In this document: positions 15,096 to 23,109 of the stretch, one piece after another | How positions within the stretch are numbered: the stretch's first letter is position 1 | How the letters are laid out: each line of letters opens with the position of its first letter | Assembly (NCBI GenBank): GCA_000431315.1 | Contig: HF989713.1 | Location: 1 to 40,271 of the forward strand | Length of the DNA stretch: 40,271 nucleotides | Direction: 5' to 3' | Origin: Brachyspira sp. CAG:484 | GTDB taxonomy: Bacteria > Cyanobacteriota > Vampirovibrionia > Gastranaerophilales > Gastranaerophilaceae | Translations under genes and position numbers: made by a program | The notes under the pieces: model-generated | Told to the model about the DNA's origin: nothing | Database searches by the model: none | What the model saw: only the letters and a program-made list of their open reading frames with translations

Positions 15096-16697
15096 ATGAC
15101 AAAATATATTTTTATAACCGGCGGTGTTGTTAGTTCTCTGGGAAAAGGGATTATCGCAGCATCCCTTGGCAGACTTTTAAGAGCAAGAGGATATTCTGTA
15201 ATAAACCAAAAATTTGATCCTTATATAAATGTTGATCCTGGAACAATGAGCCCGTTTCAGCATGGCGAAGTTTTTGTTACTGATGACGGTGCTGAAACAG
15301 ATTTGGATTTAGGGCATTATGAAAGATTTACAGATACCAATCTGGGTAAATTTAATAATGTAACTTCAGGGAGCGTTTACCAGACCGTTATTGAAAAAGA
15401 ACGCCGCGGGGATTATCTCGGGGCAACTGTTCAGGTAATTCCTCATATTACAAATGAGATTAAGTCAAGAATTGTAGGTGCGACAAAACAGTTTAAACCT
15501 GATTTTCAGCTTATAGAAATCGGCGGAACAATCGGTGATATTGAAAGTTTGCCGTTTATTGAAGCTATAAGACAATTTAAAACCGAAGCAGGCATTGGTA
15601 ACGCTATTTCAATCCATACAACTCTGCTTCCTTACCTGCCGACATCCGGCGAGTTAAAAACAAAACCTTCACAGCATAGTGTACAGGTTTTAAGAAGCTA
15701 CGGTATCCAGCCGGAAATTCTTGTTTGCCGTACTACAAAGCCTATTCCAAAGACTGAAAAAGAAAAGCTTGCGCTGTTCTGTTCTGTTCCAAAAGATGCT
15801 GTTATTGAATGCCGTGATATGAAAAGTATTTACGAAGTTCCGCTTGCGCTGGAAGAGCAGAATATGGCAGGAGTTGTTCTTGATATGCTCAGAATGGAAA
15901 ATAAAAAAGCAGATTTAAGCAGCTGGGTTAAACTTGTTGACAATATCAGAAACTCCAAAGGTTCAATTAAGGTTGCTATTGCCGGTAAATATACAAAACT
16001 TTCGGATGCTTATATTTCGGTTGTGGAATCCTTAAAACATGCTGGTTATGCCAATGATGTAAAAATTGATATTAAATGGATTAACTCAGAGGAATGTGTT
16101 GATTACTCAGCATGTAAAGAGTTAATGAAAGATGTTCAGGCTGTAGTAGTTCCCGGCGGTTTTGGCGTTCGAGGCATTGAAGGAAAGCTGAATGTTATCA
16201 GATATGCAAGAGAAAATAATGTGCCGTTCCTGGGTCTGTGTCTGGGTATGCAGTGTGCTGTTATTGAGTATGCAAGGAATGTTGTTGGTATTAAAGACGC
16301 AAACTCAAAAGAATTTGACGAAAATGCCCAGCATCCGGTTATTGACCTTATGCTTGAACAGAAGAATGTCCATGGGTACGGAGGTACAATGAGGCTCGGG
16401 GCTTATGATTGTATTTTGAAGAAGGGCTCCAGAGCTCATAAAGCTTATGGTAAAGATAAAATATCAGAAAGACACCGTCACAGATATGAAGTTAATAATG
16501 AATATCTAAAACAAATTGAAGATGCAGGACTTGTGTTTTCCGGAATGTCACCGGACGGAATGCTTGCTGAAATCGTTGAACTGCCAAAGCTTGACTGGTT
16601 TGTTGCCTCTCAATTCCATCCGGAATTCAAATCACGCCCGGAAAGACCTCATCCGTTATTTAAGGGTTTGATTGATGCAGCAGTAAAAAGAAAATAA
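15096..16697 (+). CDS. pyrG: CTP synthase
   Basis: Glutamine-dependent CTP synthase: UTP + ATP + Gln to CTP, the last step of pyrimidine nucleotide synthesis. At 533 residues it is of normal length. The synthase domain starts TKYIFITGGVVSSLGKG, with the UTP/CTP site region GTIGDIESLPF. The class I glutaminase domain has the nucleophile Cys at about residue 382 in FLGLCLGMQ and the His/Glu pair in ASQFHPEFKS. An ATG 12 bases upstream is in frame, but GGGG ahead of the ATG at 15096 and the family start MTKYIF favour the latter. Expression is followed by a clear terminator. Confidence 0.98.
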   Translation: MTKYIFITGGVVSSLGKGIIAASLGRLLRARGYSVINQKFDPYINVDPGTMSPFQHGEVFVTDDGAETDLDLGHYERFTDTNLGKFNNVTSGSVYQTVIEKERRGDYLGATVQVIPHITNEIKSRIVGATKQFKPDFQLIEIGGTIGDIESLPFIEAIRQFKTEAGIGNAISIHTTLLPYLPTSGELKTKPSQHSVQVLRSYGIQPEILVCRTTKPIPKTEKEKLALFCSVPKDAVIECRDMKSIYEVPLALEEQNMAGVVLDMLRMENKKADLSSWVKLVDNIRNSKGSIKVAIAGKYTKLSDAYISVVESLKHAGYANDVKIDIKWINSEECVDYSACKELMKDVQAVVVPGGFGVRGIEGKLNVIRYARENNVPFLGLCLGMQCAVIEYARNVVGIKDANSKEFDENAQHPVIDLMLEQKNVHGYGGTMRLGAYDCILKKGSRAHKAYGKDKISERHRHRYEVNNEYLKQIEDAGLVFSGMSPDGMLAEIVELPKLDWFVASQFHPEFKSRPERPHPLFKGLIDAAVKRK

Positions 16698-16705
16698 TTT
16701 CATAG

Positions 16706-16742
16706 AAAAAGCGGTTATTTAATTGGTAAATAATCGCTTTTT
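16706..16742 (+). terminator. Terminator after pyrG
   Basis: 16-bp stem (16706-16721 with 16727-16742, one G-U), 5-base loop, ending in a T-run. Confidence 0.88.
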
Positions 16743-16756
16743 GTTTTAAGTTTTTG

Positions 16757-16785
16757 TTGACTATGCAGATTTTTCGTTGTATCTT
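16757..16785 (+). promoter_or_regulatory. Promoter of the MFS-radical SAM pair
   Basis: TTGACT, 17-base spacer, TATCTT. The predicted start is about 27 bases before the transporter ATG. Confidence 0.5.
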
Positions 16786-16818
16786 TATAAGGCAGTGAGT
16801 TTATTTGGGGAATATCCA

Positions 16819-18207
16819 ATGGAAGAGAATAACAATTTGAAAAGATTTACAACAGCACAATTTTTGAATTTTTGTTTAGGATTTTTCGGGCTTCAATTTG
16901 CCTGGCAGATGAGAATTATTCTTTCAGGTCCTGTAACTGAAGGGCTTGGTGCATCGCCGTTTATATACGGACTTATATGGCTTGCAGGTCCGTTTACGGG
17001 AATGGTTGTACAGCCTTTGGTAGGTGCTTTGAGTGATAAGACTATTTCTCCGTTTGGACGAAGACGTCCTTATCTTTTAGGCGGAGCATTGTTGGCTGCG
17101 CTTGCATTATGGATTTTTCCTAATTCTGAAGGTGTTGCCAATATTTTGCATAATTGGACCGGTTTGAATTTGCCGGTTTGGACTGCGCTTTTGATTGCTG
17201 CAATAATGATTTGGATTATTGATGCCTGCGTAAACGTTGCACAGGGTCCATACAGAGCTTTAATTCCTGATGTTGTTCCTCCCGAACAGCATTCGCTTGC
17301 AAATTCTTATATAAGTCTTGCTATCGGATTAGGTTCTGTTGTTGCTGCCGGTGCTGCTCCTTTTCTCAAGTATTTTTTCAATTATCAAATGTCTATTGAT
17401 GCACAATTCATTATGGCAGCTTTAGCATTTACTCTTGGGATGATTTGGACTTGTATCACCATTCAGGAACATCAGCAGCCTAAGAAAGAAGTTATAAAAG
17501 AAGTTGCTGTGGCAGAAAAAGAGGAAGATAATTTTTTAAACTCATTGAAAAACTTTTTTGCATTATCTCCTGAAGTTTCTAAAATATGTGTTATGCAGTT
17601 TTTCACCTGGATTGGCACAATGTGTTTGATGATTTTCTTTACCCAGTATTCTGTTCATACAGTATTTGGTGTTCCGGATTTGAGTGCTGCTACTGAAGAA
17701 ATGACAAGTGCTTTTGAAAATGCAACTGTAGGCGGAACAAATTTTTCTTCAATTTGTTTTGCTATATTTAATCTGGTTTGCTTTCTTGTGGCTATTCCTA
17801 TCGGTATTTTATCAGCTAAATTCGGAAATAAGAAAGTCCATATTGTTTCTTTATTAACAATGATACTTGCATATTTGGGAATGGCTTTATCTAATAACAA
17901 AATTACTGTTGCTGCAATGATGGCTGTAGCAGGTATTGGCTGGGCAAGTATTTGCGCCCTTCCATTTGCAATGCTTTCGCAATATATCAAGAAAGGCACT
18001 GAAGGTTCTGTAATGGGTATATTTAATATATTTATTGCCGGTCCGCAGGTTTTTGTCTGTACAATTGTTGCCTGGATAATTTCTAAATGTGTATTCTTGA
18101 TGCCTGGCGGATGTATAAATTATCATTGGGAATATACCTTCTATATTGGCGCAGCTTGTCTGGCAGTTGCAGCTTTAGTTGCAAATTCGGTTAAAGAAAA
18201 GGTTTAA
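16819..18207 (+). CDS. MFS transporter, GPH/SLC45-like
   Basis: Inner-membrane secondary transporter of 462 residues with about 12 hydrophobic helices. The N-terminal half has QFLNFCLGFFGLQFAWQM and the loop 2-3 signature D-(K)-x-x-x-x-GRRRPY (LSDKTISPFGRRRPYLLGG, 19 residues). This placement resembles the GPH and SLC45 sugar:cation symporter group. A charged cytoplasmic loop (EVAVAEKEEDNF) separates the halves. Its substrate cannot be read from sequence; sugars or glycosides are the family norm. GGGG lies eight bases before the ATG at 16819. The next gene begins four bases after the stop, so the two are probably one operon. Confidence 0.85.
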   Translation: MEENNNLKRFTTAQFLNFCLGFFGLQFAWQMRIILSGPVTEGLGASPFIYGLIWLAGPFTGMVVQPLVGALSDKTISPFGRRRPYLLGGALLAALALWIFPNSEGVANILHNWTGLNLPVWTALLIAAIMIWIIDACVNVAQGPYRALIPDVVPPEQHSLANSYISLAIGLGSVVAAGAAPFLKYFFNYQMSIDAQFIMAALAFTLGMIWTCITIQEHQQPKKEVIKEVAVAEKEEDNFLNSLKNFFALSPEVSKICVMQFFTWIGTMCLMIFFTQYSVHTVFGVPDLSAATEEMTSAFENATVGGTNFSSICFAIFNLVCFLVAIPIGILSAKFGNKKVHIVSLLTMILAYLGMALSNNKITVAAMMAVAGIGWASICALPFAMLSQYIKKGTEGSVMGIFNIFIAGPQVFVCTIVAWIISKCVFLMPGGCINYHWEYTFYIGAACLAVAALVANSVKEKV

Positions 18208-18211
18208 TATC

Positions 18212-19630
18212 GTGGAAAACAGTAAAGATCAGCAAAAGAAAAAGAAAATTTTATTGATTTACCCGCCCTCCCCTGTTATGAACAGGGAAGACAGATGCCA
18301 GCAGCCAACAAAAGAACTGCTGGTAATTCCTCCGCTGCCTCCGTCTGATTTAATGTATCTTGCGGCAGTGTCTGAGAAGGTGGGGCTTGAAGCTAAAATT
18401 GCCGACTACAGCCAGGGTGGTGATCTGGAGCAGGATTTGAGAGAATTTAAACCGGATTATCTTTTGATAAACGTTGCTACTCCTACTTTTAAAAGCGACC
18501 TTTCTGCTCTTACTGTTGCAAAAGAAATATGTCCTGATGTCGTTACAATTGCAAAAGGTGCGGCATTTCTTACTGTTGCATTTGAGGTTATGTATTATCA
18601 GAAAGATTTGGATGTTATTCTTTTCGGGGAGCCGGAAGAAACTCTTAGAGAGCTTCTTGAAAGGAAACCTTATGATAAAATTTTGGGAATTTACTATCGG
18701 GATGATTTACGTGTAAAATACACCGGAGCACGTCCGTTTATTGAAAATCTGGATGATTTGCCTTTTCCGGCGCGTCATCTTGTAGATAACAATACTTACA
18801 GACGCCCGGATAATAATAAAGTCCAGGCGGTTATTAAAGTTTCAAGAGGCTGCCCTTTCCACTGCTTTTTCTGCCTTGCTACACCGGTTTCAGGTGCTAA
18901 GGTAAGACGACGTTCGGCTGAAAATATTATTGCAGAAATAAAAGAATGCGTTGACAAATACGGCATTACTAATTTCCTTTTCTGGTCTGATATTTTTAAT
19001 ATTGATAAAGAATGGACTATGGATTTGTGCCGTAAAATAATTGACAGCGGTTTGGATATAACGTGGTCTGCAAATACCAGAGCTGATACTGCTGACGAAG
19101 AAATGGCTCAGATGATGTACAAAGCAGGCTGCCGTCTTGTAAGTATAGGTGTTGAAAGCGGCTCTCAGGAAATGCTTGATAAAATAGGCAAACGTATTAC
19201 ACTTGATGATGTTAGATTAACGGTCAAAATCTTTAAAAAAGCAGGTATAAAAATTTACAACTATTTTGTAATAGGACTTCCATGGGAAACTGAAGAAACC
19301 GTAGAAGATACAATAGATTTTGCTATTGAATTAAACAGCGACTTTATTAGTTTTTATACCGCTACCCCTCTGCCGGGAACTAAGTTCTATGATTATGCAA
19401 AGGAAAATCATCTGATTAATTCAGAAACCTCTTTTTCAAGTGCATATTTTTATCCTTCTGTTAAATCGCATTCTTTATCCAAAGACAGGATATTTGAGCT
19501 TCATAAAAGGGCTATACGAAAATTCTATTTAAGACCGTCATATATTTTGAAGATGTTATTCAGTATTAAGTCTGCAACTGAATTTAAAAATTATTTCCGC
19601 GCAGGAATGAACCTTTTGCTTAGAAGATAA
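18212..19630 (+). CDS. B12-binding radical SAM protein
   Basis: Iron-sulfur enzyme of 472 residues. An N-terminal cobalamin-binding (Rossmann-like) domain (about 10-150; KILLIYPPSP, LPPSDLMYLAAVSEK, DVILFGEPEETLREL) precedes a radical SAM barrel. The [4Fe-4S] Cys are C214, C218 and C221 in RGCPFHCFFC, and a GxGxE-like GVESGS follows. The cobalamin-binding DxHxxG motif is not obvious, as is common in this class, so bound B12 is uncertain. Relatives methylate or rearrange lipids, tetrapyrroles and natural products (HpnP, BchE). GTG at 18212 is the likely start; an in-frame TTG lies inside the transporter gene. Its partner transporter suggests a shared small-molecule pathway. Confidence 0.85.
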   Translation: MENSKDQQKKKKILLIYPPSPVMNREDRCQQPTKELLVIPPLPPSDLMYLAAVSEKVGLEAKIADYSQGGDLEQDLREFKPDYLLINVATPTFKSDLSALTVAKEICPDVVTIAKGAAFLTVAFEVMYYQKDLDVILFGEPEETLRELLERKPYDKILGIYYRDDLRVKYTGARPFIENLDDLPFPARHLVDNNTYRRPDNNKVQAVIKVSRGCPFHCFFCLATPVSGAKVRRRSAENIIAEIKECVDKYGITNFLFWSDIFNIDKEWTMDLCRKIIDSGLDITWSANTRADTADEEMAQMMYKAGCRLVSIGVESGSQEMLDKIGKRITLDDVRLTVKIFKKAGIKIYNYFVIGLPWETEETVEDTIDFAIELNSDFISFYTATPLPGTKFYDYAKENHLINSETSFSSAYFYPSVKSHSLSKDRIFELHKRAIRKFYLRPSYILKMLFSIKSATEFKNYFRAGMNLLLRR

Positions 19631-19637
19631 TTTGTAT

Positions 19638-19871
19638 TTACTGCCTTACATCTTTAAATACTATTTCATACCCTAGAGATTCTGCAATGTCTTTTACTTC
19701 GCTGAATTTTATTGTATTTTTCTTGAGTTTGTTATAAAAACTAGGATAACAATTGCTGCAGCCTTTTTCCTGGCTGAGTTTAAACAGCAGCTTCCTTAAT
19801 GAGGAGCCCCTGTATGTAACAAGTGTTTTTATAAAATTCATTATAGATATATTATCGAATTTATAATCCAT
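19638..19871 (-). CDS. Small helix-turn-helix-like protein
   Basis: A 77-residue, probably DNA-binding protein. Its second half (YPSFYNKLKKNTIKFSEVKD, then IAESLGYEI) aligns with the protein at 25.2 kb (SNISQKLLRGTLKFEEAKLI, then GQILGYEL). Both look like a reduced XRE-type HTH that ends in 'xxLGYE(I/L)'. It has two Cys in GCSNC. No strong ribosome-binding site precedes the ATG. Three TTATAA boxes lie within 25 bases upstream and might be an operator, although the region is AT-rich. It is convergent with the radical SAM gene. Function inferred only from the HTH-like shape. Confidence 0.55.
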   Translation of the reverse strand: MDYKFDNISIMNFIKTLVTYRGSSLRKLLFKLSQEKGCSNCYPSFYNKLKKNTIKFSEVKDIAESLGYEIVFKDVRQ

Positions 19872-20000
19872 TCTTTTATAATAGTAGTTATAACTTATAA
19901 TAACAAGAAGATTGATAAATTATATCTAATCTAATATAATTTTTTCTCTTATAAATATAATTTATATTAAAGAGAGAAGTCAAATATAAAGCAAGTAATA

Positions 20001-20030
20001 AAAAAGACCTGATAAATATCAGGTCTTTTT
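20001..20030. terminator. Bidirectional terminator
   Basis: Perfect stem AAAAAGACCTGAT/ATCAGGTCTTTTT with loop AAAT. It ends the minus-strand winged-helix gene. The rest of 19872-20050 is AT-rich leader of the small HTH gene. Confidence 0.9.
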
Positions 20031-20050
20031 TATTATTGGTAATTATAATT

Positions 20051-20731
20051 TTAAATATTTAAAACAAATCCGCCTTTATCTGCATTTTGAAGTTTTTCGC
20101 CTTCGATTTTTGCACGTAGATTTTTAATGTATTTATAAACATAATCTCTTGGCAAATCCAGCAATGCTGCAAGGTCTTTAGCATAAACTATCTGGTTTTT
20201 GTGCTGTGCAAAGTGATCAAAAACTTTTTGCTCTCTGTCTGTTAAAGCTTTTTTAAATACAATTCTAACTTCTTCTCTCAGATTATCCGCAGAAACTTCT
20301 TCTTTTATAACAGTTTTTGCGGTAGCTTTTTTAGTTTTTCCTTCTGCTTTCACTGTAGTTTTAGGAGCTTTTTTTGCAGCACTTTTTTCTGCTTTGAGCT
20401 TAGCCGGTTTTGCAGAAGTCGCATTAACCGGAGTAACATCATCGTCTATTTCAAGTTTTAACTTAGAAATAGAGAAAGGTGATGGTGAGATTTCCTGTTC
20501 TCTGTCAAAAGCCCGCTGGGCAATTGTGCTTATACGTTCGCCCTTGGTTTGAACCCAATCCTCTGTTGTTGACATAACCGGCTGACCTTTTAAAACAATA
20601 TCAATTAAATCGTTAGTCGGCTTTGCTTCTTCTATCTTTTTCCCTAATCTGGCAGCGAATTCTTCCAACGTAATCTTTTCTAATGAGCTTCTCCATTGTT
20701 TAATCTCTTCCTTGCTCAAGTATTCAGACAT
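20051..20731 (-). CDS. Lysine/alanine-rich DNA-binding protein with C-terminal winged helix
   Basis: A 226-residue protein in three parts. Residues 1-110 are a mixed helical domain I do not recognise (LSKEEIKQWRSSLEKI, VKAEDW-like region TEDWVQTKGERIS). Residues about 110-150 are a Lys/Ala/Pro linker (KAEKSAAKKAPKTTVKAEGK) like histone H1 tails. Residues about 160-226 form a winged-helix-like domain (LTDREQKVFDHFAQHKNQIV, LAALLDLPRDYVYKYIKNL, GGFVLNI). The last domain resembles OmpR-type or replication-type winged helices. It has no receiver domain and no partner kinase. A nucleoid-associated or regulatory role is plausible but unproven. AAGGAG precedes the ATG. Confidence 0.65.
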   Translation of the reverse strand: MSEYLSKEEIKQWRSSLEKITLEEFAARLGKKIEEAKPTNDLIDIVLKGQPVMSTTEDWVQTKGERISTIAQRAFDREQEISPSPFSISKLKLEIDDDVTPVNATSAKPAKLKAEKSAAKKAPKTTVKAEGKTKKATAKTVIKEEVSADNLREEVRIVFKKALTDREQKVFDHFAQHKNQIVYAKDLAALLDLPRDYVYKYIKNLRAKIEGEKLQNADKGGFVLNI

Positions 20732-20880
20732 TAATAAATCTCCTTAAACTGTATGTATAATCATCTGTATATTTTTTAATTTAGCACAAACCATGCCGAA
20801 TAGTTCAAAATGTTTCATAAAGTAAATTTTTATTTTTTATTGTAACAATCCATTGAAAATAAGTATTTCAGGATTATTTT

Positions 20881-21576
20881 TTAATACTCTACTCCGACAC
20901 GGTAAGGTGTATATTGAAGTTTTCCTTCCGTCAGAACGTTTTTAAAAAGTCCGTCAGTTCCGAATTTATTGTAAATATTAAAAGTATGTACGAATATATC
21001 AGCTCCTCTTTGGTTAGGACCTTTGGGACCGTTTGAGTCAAGATATATATTTGCACAAATTTCTGTTGTTTTAATTTCTACTTCCCCTGTAAAATTGCCG
21101 TTTTCATCTCTGACTTTTGATTCATATTTTCTTGGGCATTCGTTTTGCTGTAGAATTTTTATGACTGCGCCGGATTTTAGTAAAATGAAAGGTTGGGTTA
21201 TGTTATCAGAATATCCAGTTTGCCCATACCCGTTATTGAGTTTTTTATAACTTAGTACCATATATTTTTGACACAAAGGTTTCTGGTTTCCTTGCTCGCA
21301 ATAAGTGGCTCCTTCAAACATTTTAAAAAGCTCTCGATTTACTTCATCTATGCTTTTGCTTGTATCAAACAGGCAACTTTCATTTGCACAATAATTTTTT
21401 GCCGTGTACATTTTTATTCCGTTAAGCGTTTCAGAATAAAGCTTTTTAGCTTGAGAAACCAAAACTTTATCTTTATATTTAGAGACCAGTGCTGGCAGTG
21501 TCATTGCGGCAACTACACCAAGAATACCCAGAGTGATTAAGACCTCTGCTAAAGTAAATCCGTTAAATTTATCCAA
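20881..21576 (-). CDS. Type IV pilin-like protein behind a G10 tract
   Basis: Prepilin-like protein. The readable frame from a TTG encodes 231 residues: MDKFNG|FTLAEVLITLGILG, with Gly at -1, Glu at +5 and a hydrophobic helix. The body has several Cys (NYCANESC, ATYCEQ, LCQKY). The TTG is a poor start: GGAAGG touches it with no spacing, and no ATG or GTG is near. The frame stays open for 53 codons upstream. It would join an ATG at 21736 with AAAGGAG if the intervening run of ten G had nine (or twelve) bases, giving 284 residues with a 59-residue basic leader. As sequenced the gene is probably off or weakly made. It follows the kinase-like gene at 21754 by about 17 bases. Confidence 0.8.
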   Translation of the reverse strand: MDKFNGFTLAEVLITLGILGVVAAMTLPALVSKYKDKVLVSQAKKLYSETLNGIKMYTAKNYCANESCLFDTSKSIDEVNRELFKMFEGATYCEQGNQKPLCQKYMVLSYKKLNNGYGQTGYSDNITQPFILLKSGAVIKILQQNECPRKYESKVRDENGNFTGEVEIKTTEICANIYLDSNGPKGPNQRGADIFVHTFNIYNKFGTDGLFKNVLTEGKLQYTPYRVGVEY

Positions 21577-21652
21577 CCTTCCAAAAGCGTTCCTAATGGA
21601 AAACGACCTGAAAAAAGTCGTGCGCTTAGTAAATAATTTTGTAAAGTGCTTT

Positions 21653-21736
21653 TTAAAAAGCCGTTCCAGAGTACTGTTCTGTCTGATGCAGCCCCCCCCC
21701 CTCTATGTTAAATTTAGTCATATCAAGTGTTTGCAT
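21653..21736 (-). CDS. 27-residue peptide read from the pilin's upstream ATG in the sequenced phase
   Basis: With ten G, the ATG at 21736 (AAAGGAG seven bases upstream) encodes 27 residues, beginning MQTLDMTKFNIEGGG and ending in TAA. I read this as the out-of-frame product of the pilin's real start rather than as a gene in its own right. Confidence 0.4.
   Translation of the reverse strand: MQTLDMTKFNIEGGGLHQTEQYSGTAF
21692..21701 (-). repeat. Homopolymer G10 tract (C10 on the plus strand)
   Basis: Ten consecutive C on the plus strand in otherwise AT-rich DNA, 35 bases downstream of the pilin's ATG. Such runs slip during replication and are classical phase-variation switches. Confidence 0.85.
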
Positions 21737-21753
21737 ATATTTTCTCCTTTCTT

Positions 21754-22422
21754 TTATGCCAGAATACCTAAATCCAGCAGTTTCTGTACTTCATCGTTCA
21801 TAATTTTATGAATTTCTTTAATAGATTTTGTGCCATCAATGCTTATAAAATTATATTCTGATTTCATCTGATTGTATTGTTCCAGACATTTATTCTGGTA
21901 AATTTCAAAACTCTTATAAAAATCTGTAGAAAATCCTACATCTCTGCCGCTTTCATAAAAATCAAGACCGGTTGTTCCGATAATACGTTTTAAAAGAACA
22001 TCAACAGGCATATCAAGGTAGAAAATTAAATCAGGCTCGGGAGCGTATTCATATAAATTTTTAACCCATTCAATATTCTGCCCTCTTACAACATCACGCG
22101 CCAGAGCAGTATAAAAATATCTGTCAAGCAGAACAATAAACCCTGACTGCAATGCCGGAATAATCTGGTTTTCCAAACGGTCTGCAAAATCTGCTGCATA
22201 CAATAAACTGTATGTTGTTGCGTTTAAAAGGTTTCTGTCTTTTGCATCATCAATAACATTTGCAATTAGCCGGGAAGTTTTCCATTCGGAAACCATAACT
22301 CCATATGATTTATCCTGCAAAGACCGTTTCAAAAGTTCAAGCTGGGTTGATTTACCAGAGCCGTCTGTTCCTTCTATTACTACTAAAAGTCCTTCGTATC
22401 CGTTTTTTGTTTTTGCAGTCAT
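21754..22422 (-). CDS. Thymidylate kinase-like P-loop kinase, copy 2
   Basis: P-loop kinase of 222 residues related to dTMP kinase. The P-loop is IEGTDGSGKSTQ and the DR(Y) motif is LLDRYFYTALARDV, both as in Tmk. The region that is REPGGT in Tmk reads VSEWKTSRL here, and the lid is unlike E. coli (RIIGTTGLDFYESG). It is about one-third identical by eye to the preceding copy, with shared DFAD and ALARDV/FARDV stretches. The ATG overlaps the upstream stop codon (TAATG), so translation is coupled. dTMP kinase activity is possible, but nucleotide choice is uncertain. Confidence 0.72.
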   Translation of the reverse strand: MTAKTKNGYEGLLVVIEGTDGSGKSTQLELLKRSLQDKSYGVMVSEWKTSRLIANVIDDAKDRNLLNATTYSLLYAADFADRLENQIIPALQSGFIVLLDRYFYTALARDVVRGQNIEWVKNLYEYAPEPDLIFYLDMPVDVLLKRIIGTTGLDFYESGRDVGFSTDFYKSFEIYQNKCLEQYNQMKSEYNFISIDGTKSIKEIHKIMNDEVQKLLDLGILA

Positions 22423-23099
22423 TATTTTACCTCAATACCTTTTTCTTTTAAAACCTCTTTGAGCATTTGTCTGATTTTAATCTGTTTTGAGTGAATGGAA
22501 TCAGTTGCGTTGAGCTTTACAAGTCCAAACTCATCAACCATTTTTTGATATTCTTTAATTACTCTTCCCTGAAATATAAGATAGCTTTCGTATGGGTCAT
22601 TACTCAATTTTAAATCCATACCGGCTTCATAAAATTTTGGAGCCCGATTGGAGCAAATTCTCTCCATTGCTGTTTGAGGTTCTATGTCAAAATAAATTGC
22701 CAAATCCGGTTTGTAAGCAAAATCATAAACTTTTCTTACCCAGTTTGCATCAACTCCTCTTGCAACATCTCTTGCGAAAGCTGTGTAGGCATATCTGTCT
22801 GCAAGAACGATAAAACCTGCTTTCAGCGCCGGTGCAATTACCTGTTTTGCCCTGTCGGCAAAATCAACTGCGTGAAGAAGAGAAAATGTTCTTGGAGAAA
22901 GCATATTTTTCTTTTTGGCAAGCTTAGTTGTCTGAGATATGAGTTCTGAAGAATTCCATTCTGTGAAAATTACATCCTGTCCGATTGACTTCAGCCAATC
23001 TCTTAAAAGTGTAATTTGTGTTGATTTTCCGGACCCGTCAATCCCTTCAACACAGACAAGTGTACCTTTCAAATTATGTTTTTCAGTTAATCTTCCCAA
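22422..23099 (-). CDS. Thymidylate kinase-like P-loop kinase, copy 1
   Basis: P-loop kinase of 225 residues: VEGIDGSGKSTQ, DR motif LADRYAYTAFARDV, and a lid-like RAPKFYEAGMD. The usual REPGGT is replaced by FTEWNSSEL, matching VSEWKTSRL in copy 2. Copies 1 and 2 therefore share a distinct motif and arose by duplication. TTG at 23099 is chosen as start because AAGGAG lies six bases before it; a TTG 24 bases upstream precedes that site and would overlap the YhaM-like gene. At least one copy may supply dTMP kinase. No canonical tmk is in the window. Confidence 0.72.
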   Translation of the reverse strand: MGRLTEKHNLKGTLVCVEGIDGSGKSTQITLLRDWLKSIGQDVIFTEWNSSELISQTTKLAKKKNMLSPRTFSLLHAVDFADRAKQVIAPALKAGFIVLADRYAYTAFARDVARGVDANWVRKVYDFAYKPDLAIYFDIEPQTAMERICSNRAPKFYEAGMDLKLSNDPYESYLIFQGRVIKEYQKMVDEFGLVKLNATDSIHSKQIKIRQMLKEVLKEKGIEVK

Positions 23100-23109
23100 T
23101 TTTTTCTCC

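Noticed and set aside
19872..19905. Three TTATAA boxes as an operator
   Set aside because: The region is extremely AT-rich and such palindromes are expected by chance; noted only as a possibility in the gene entry.
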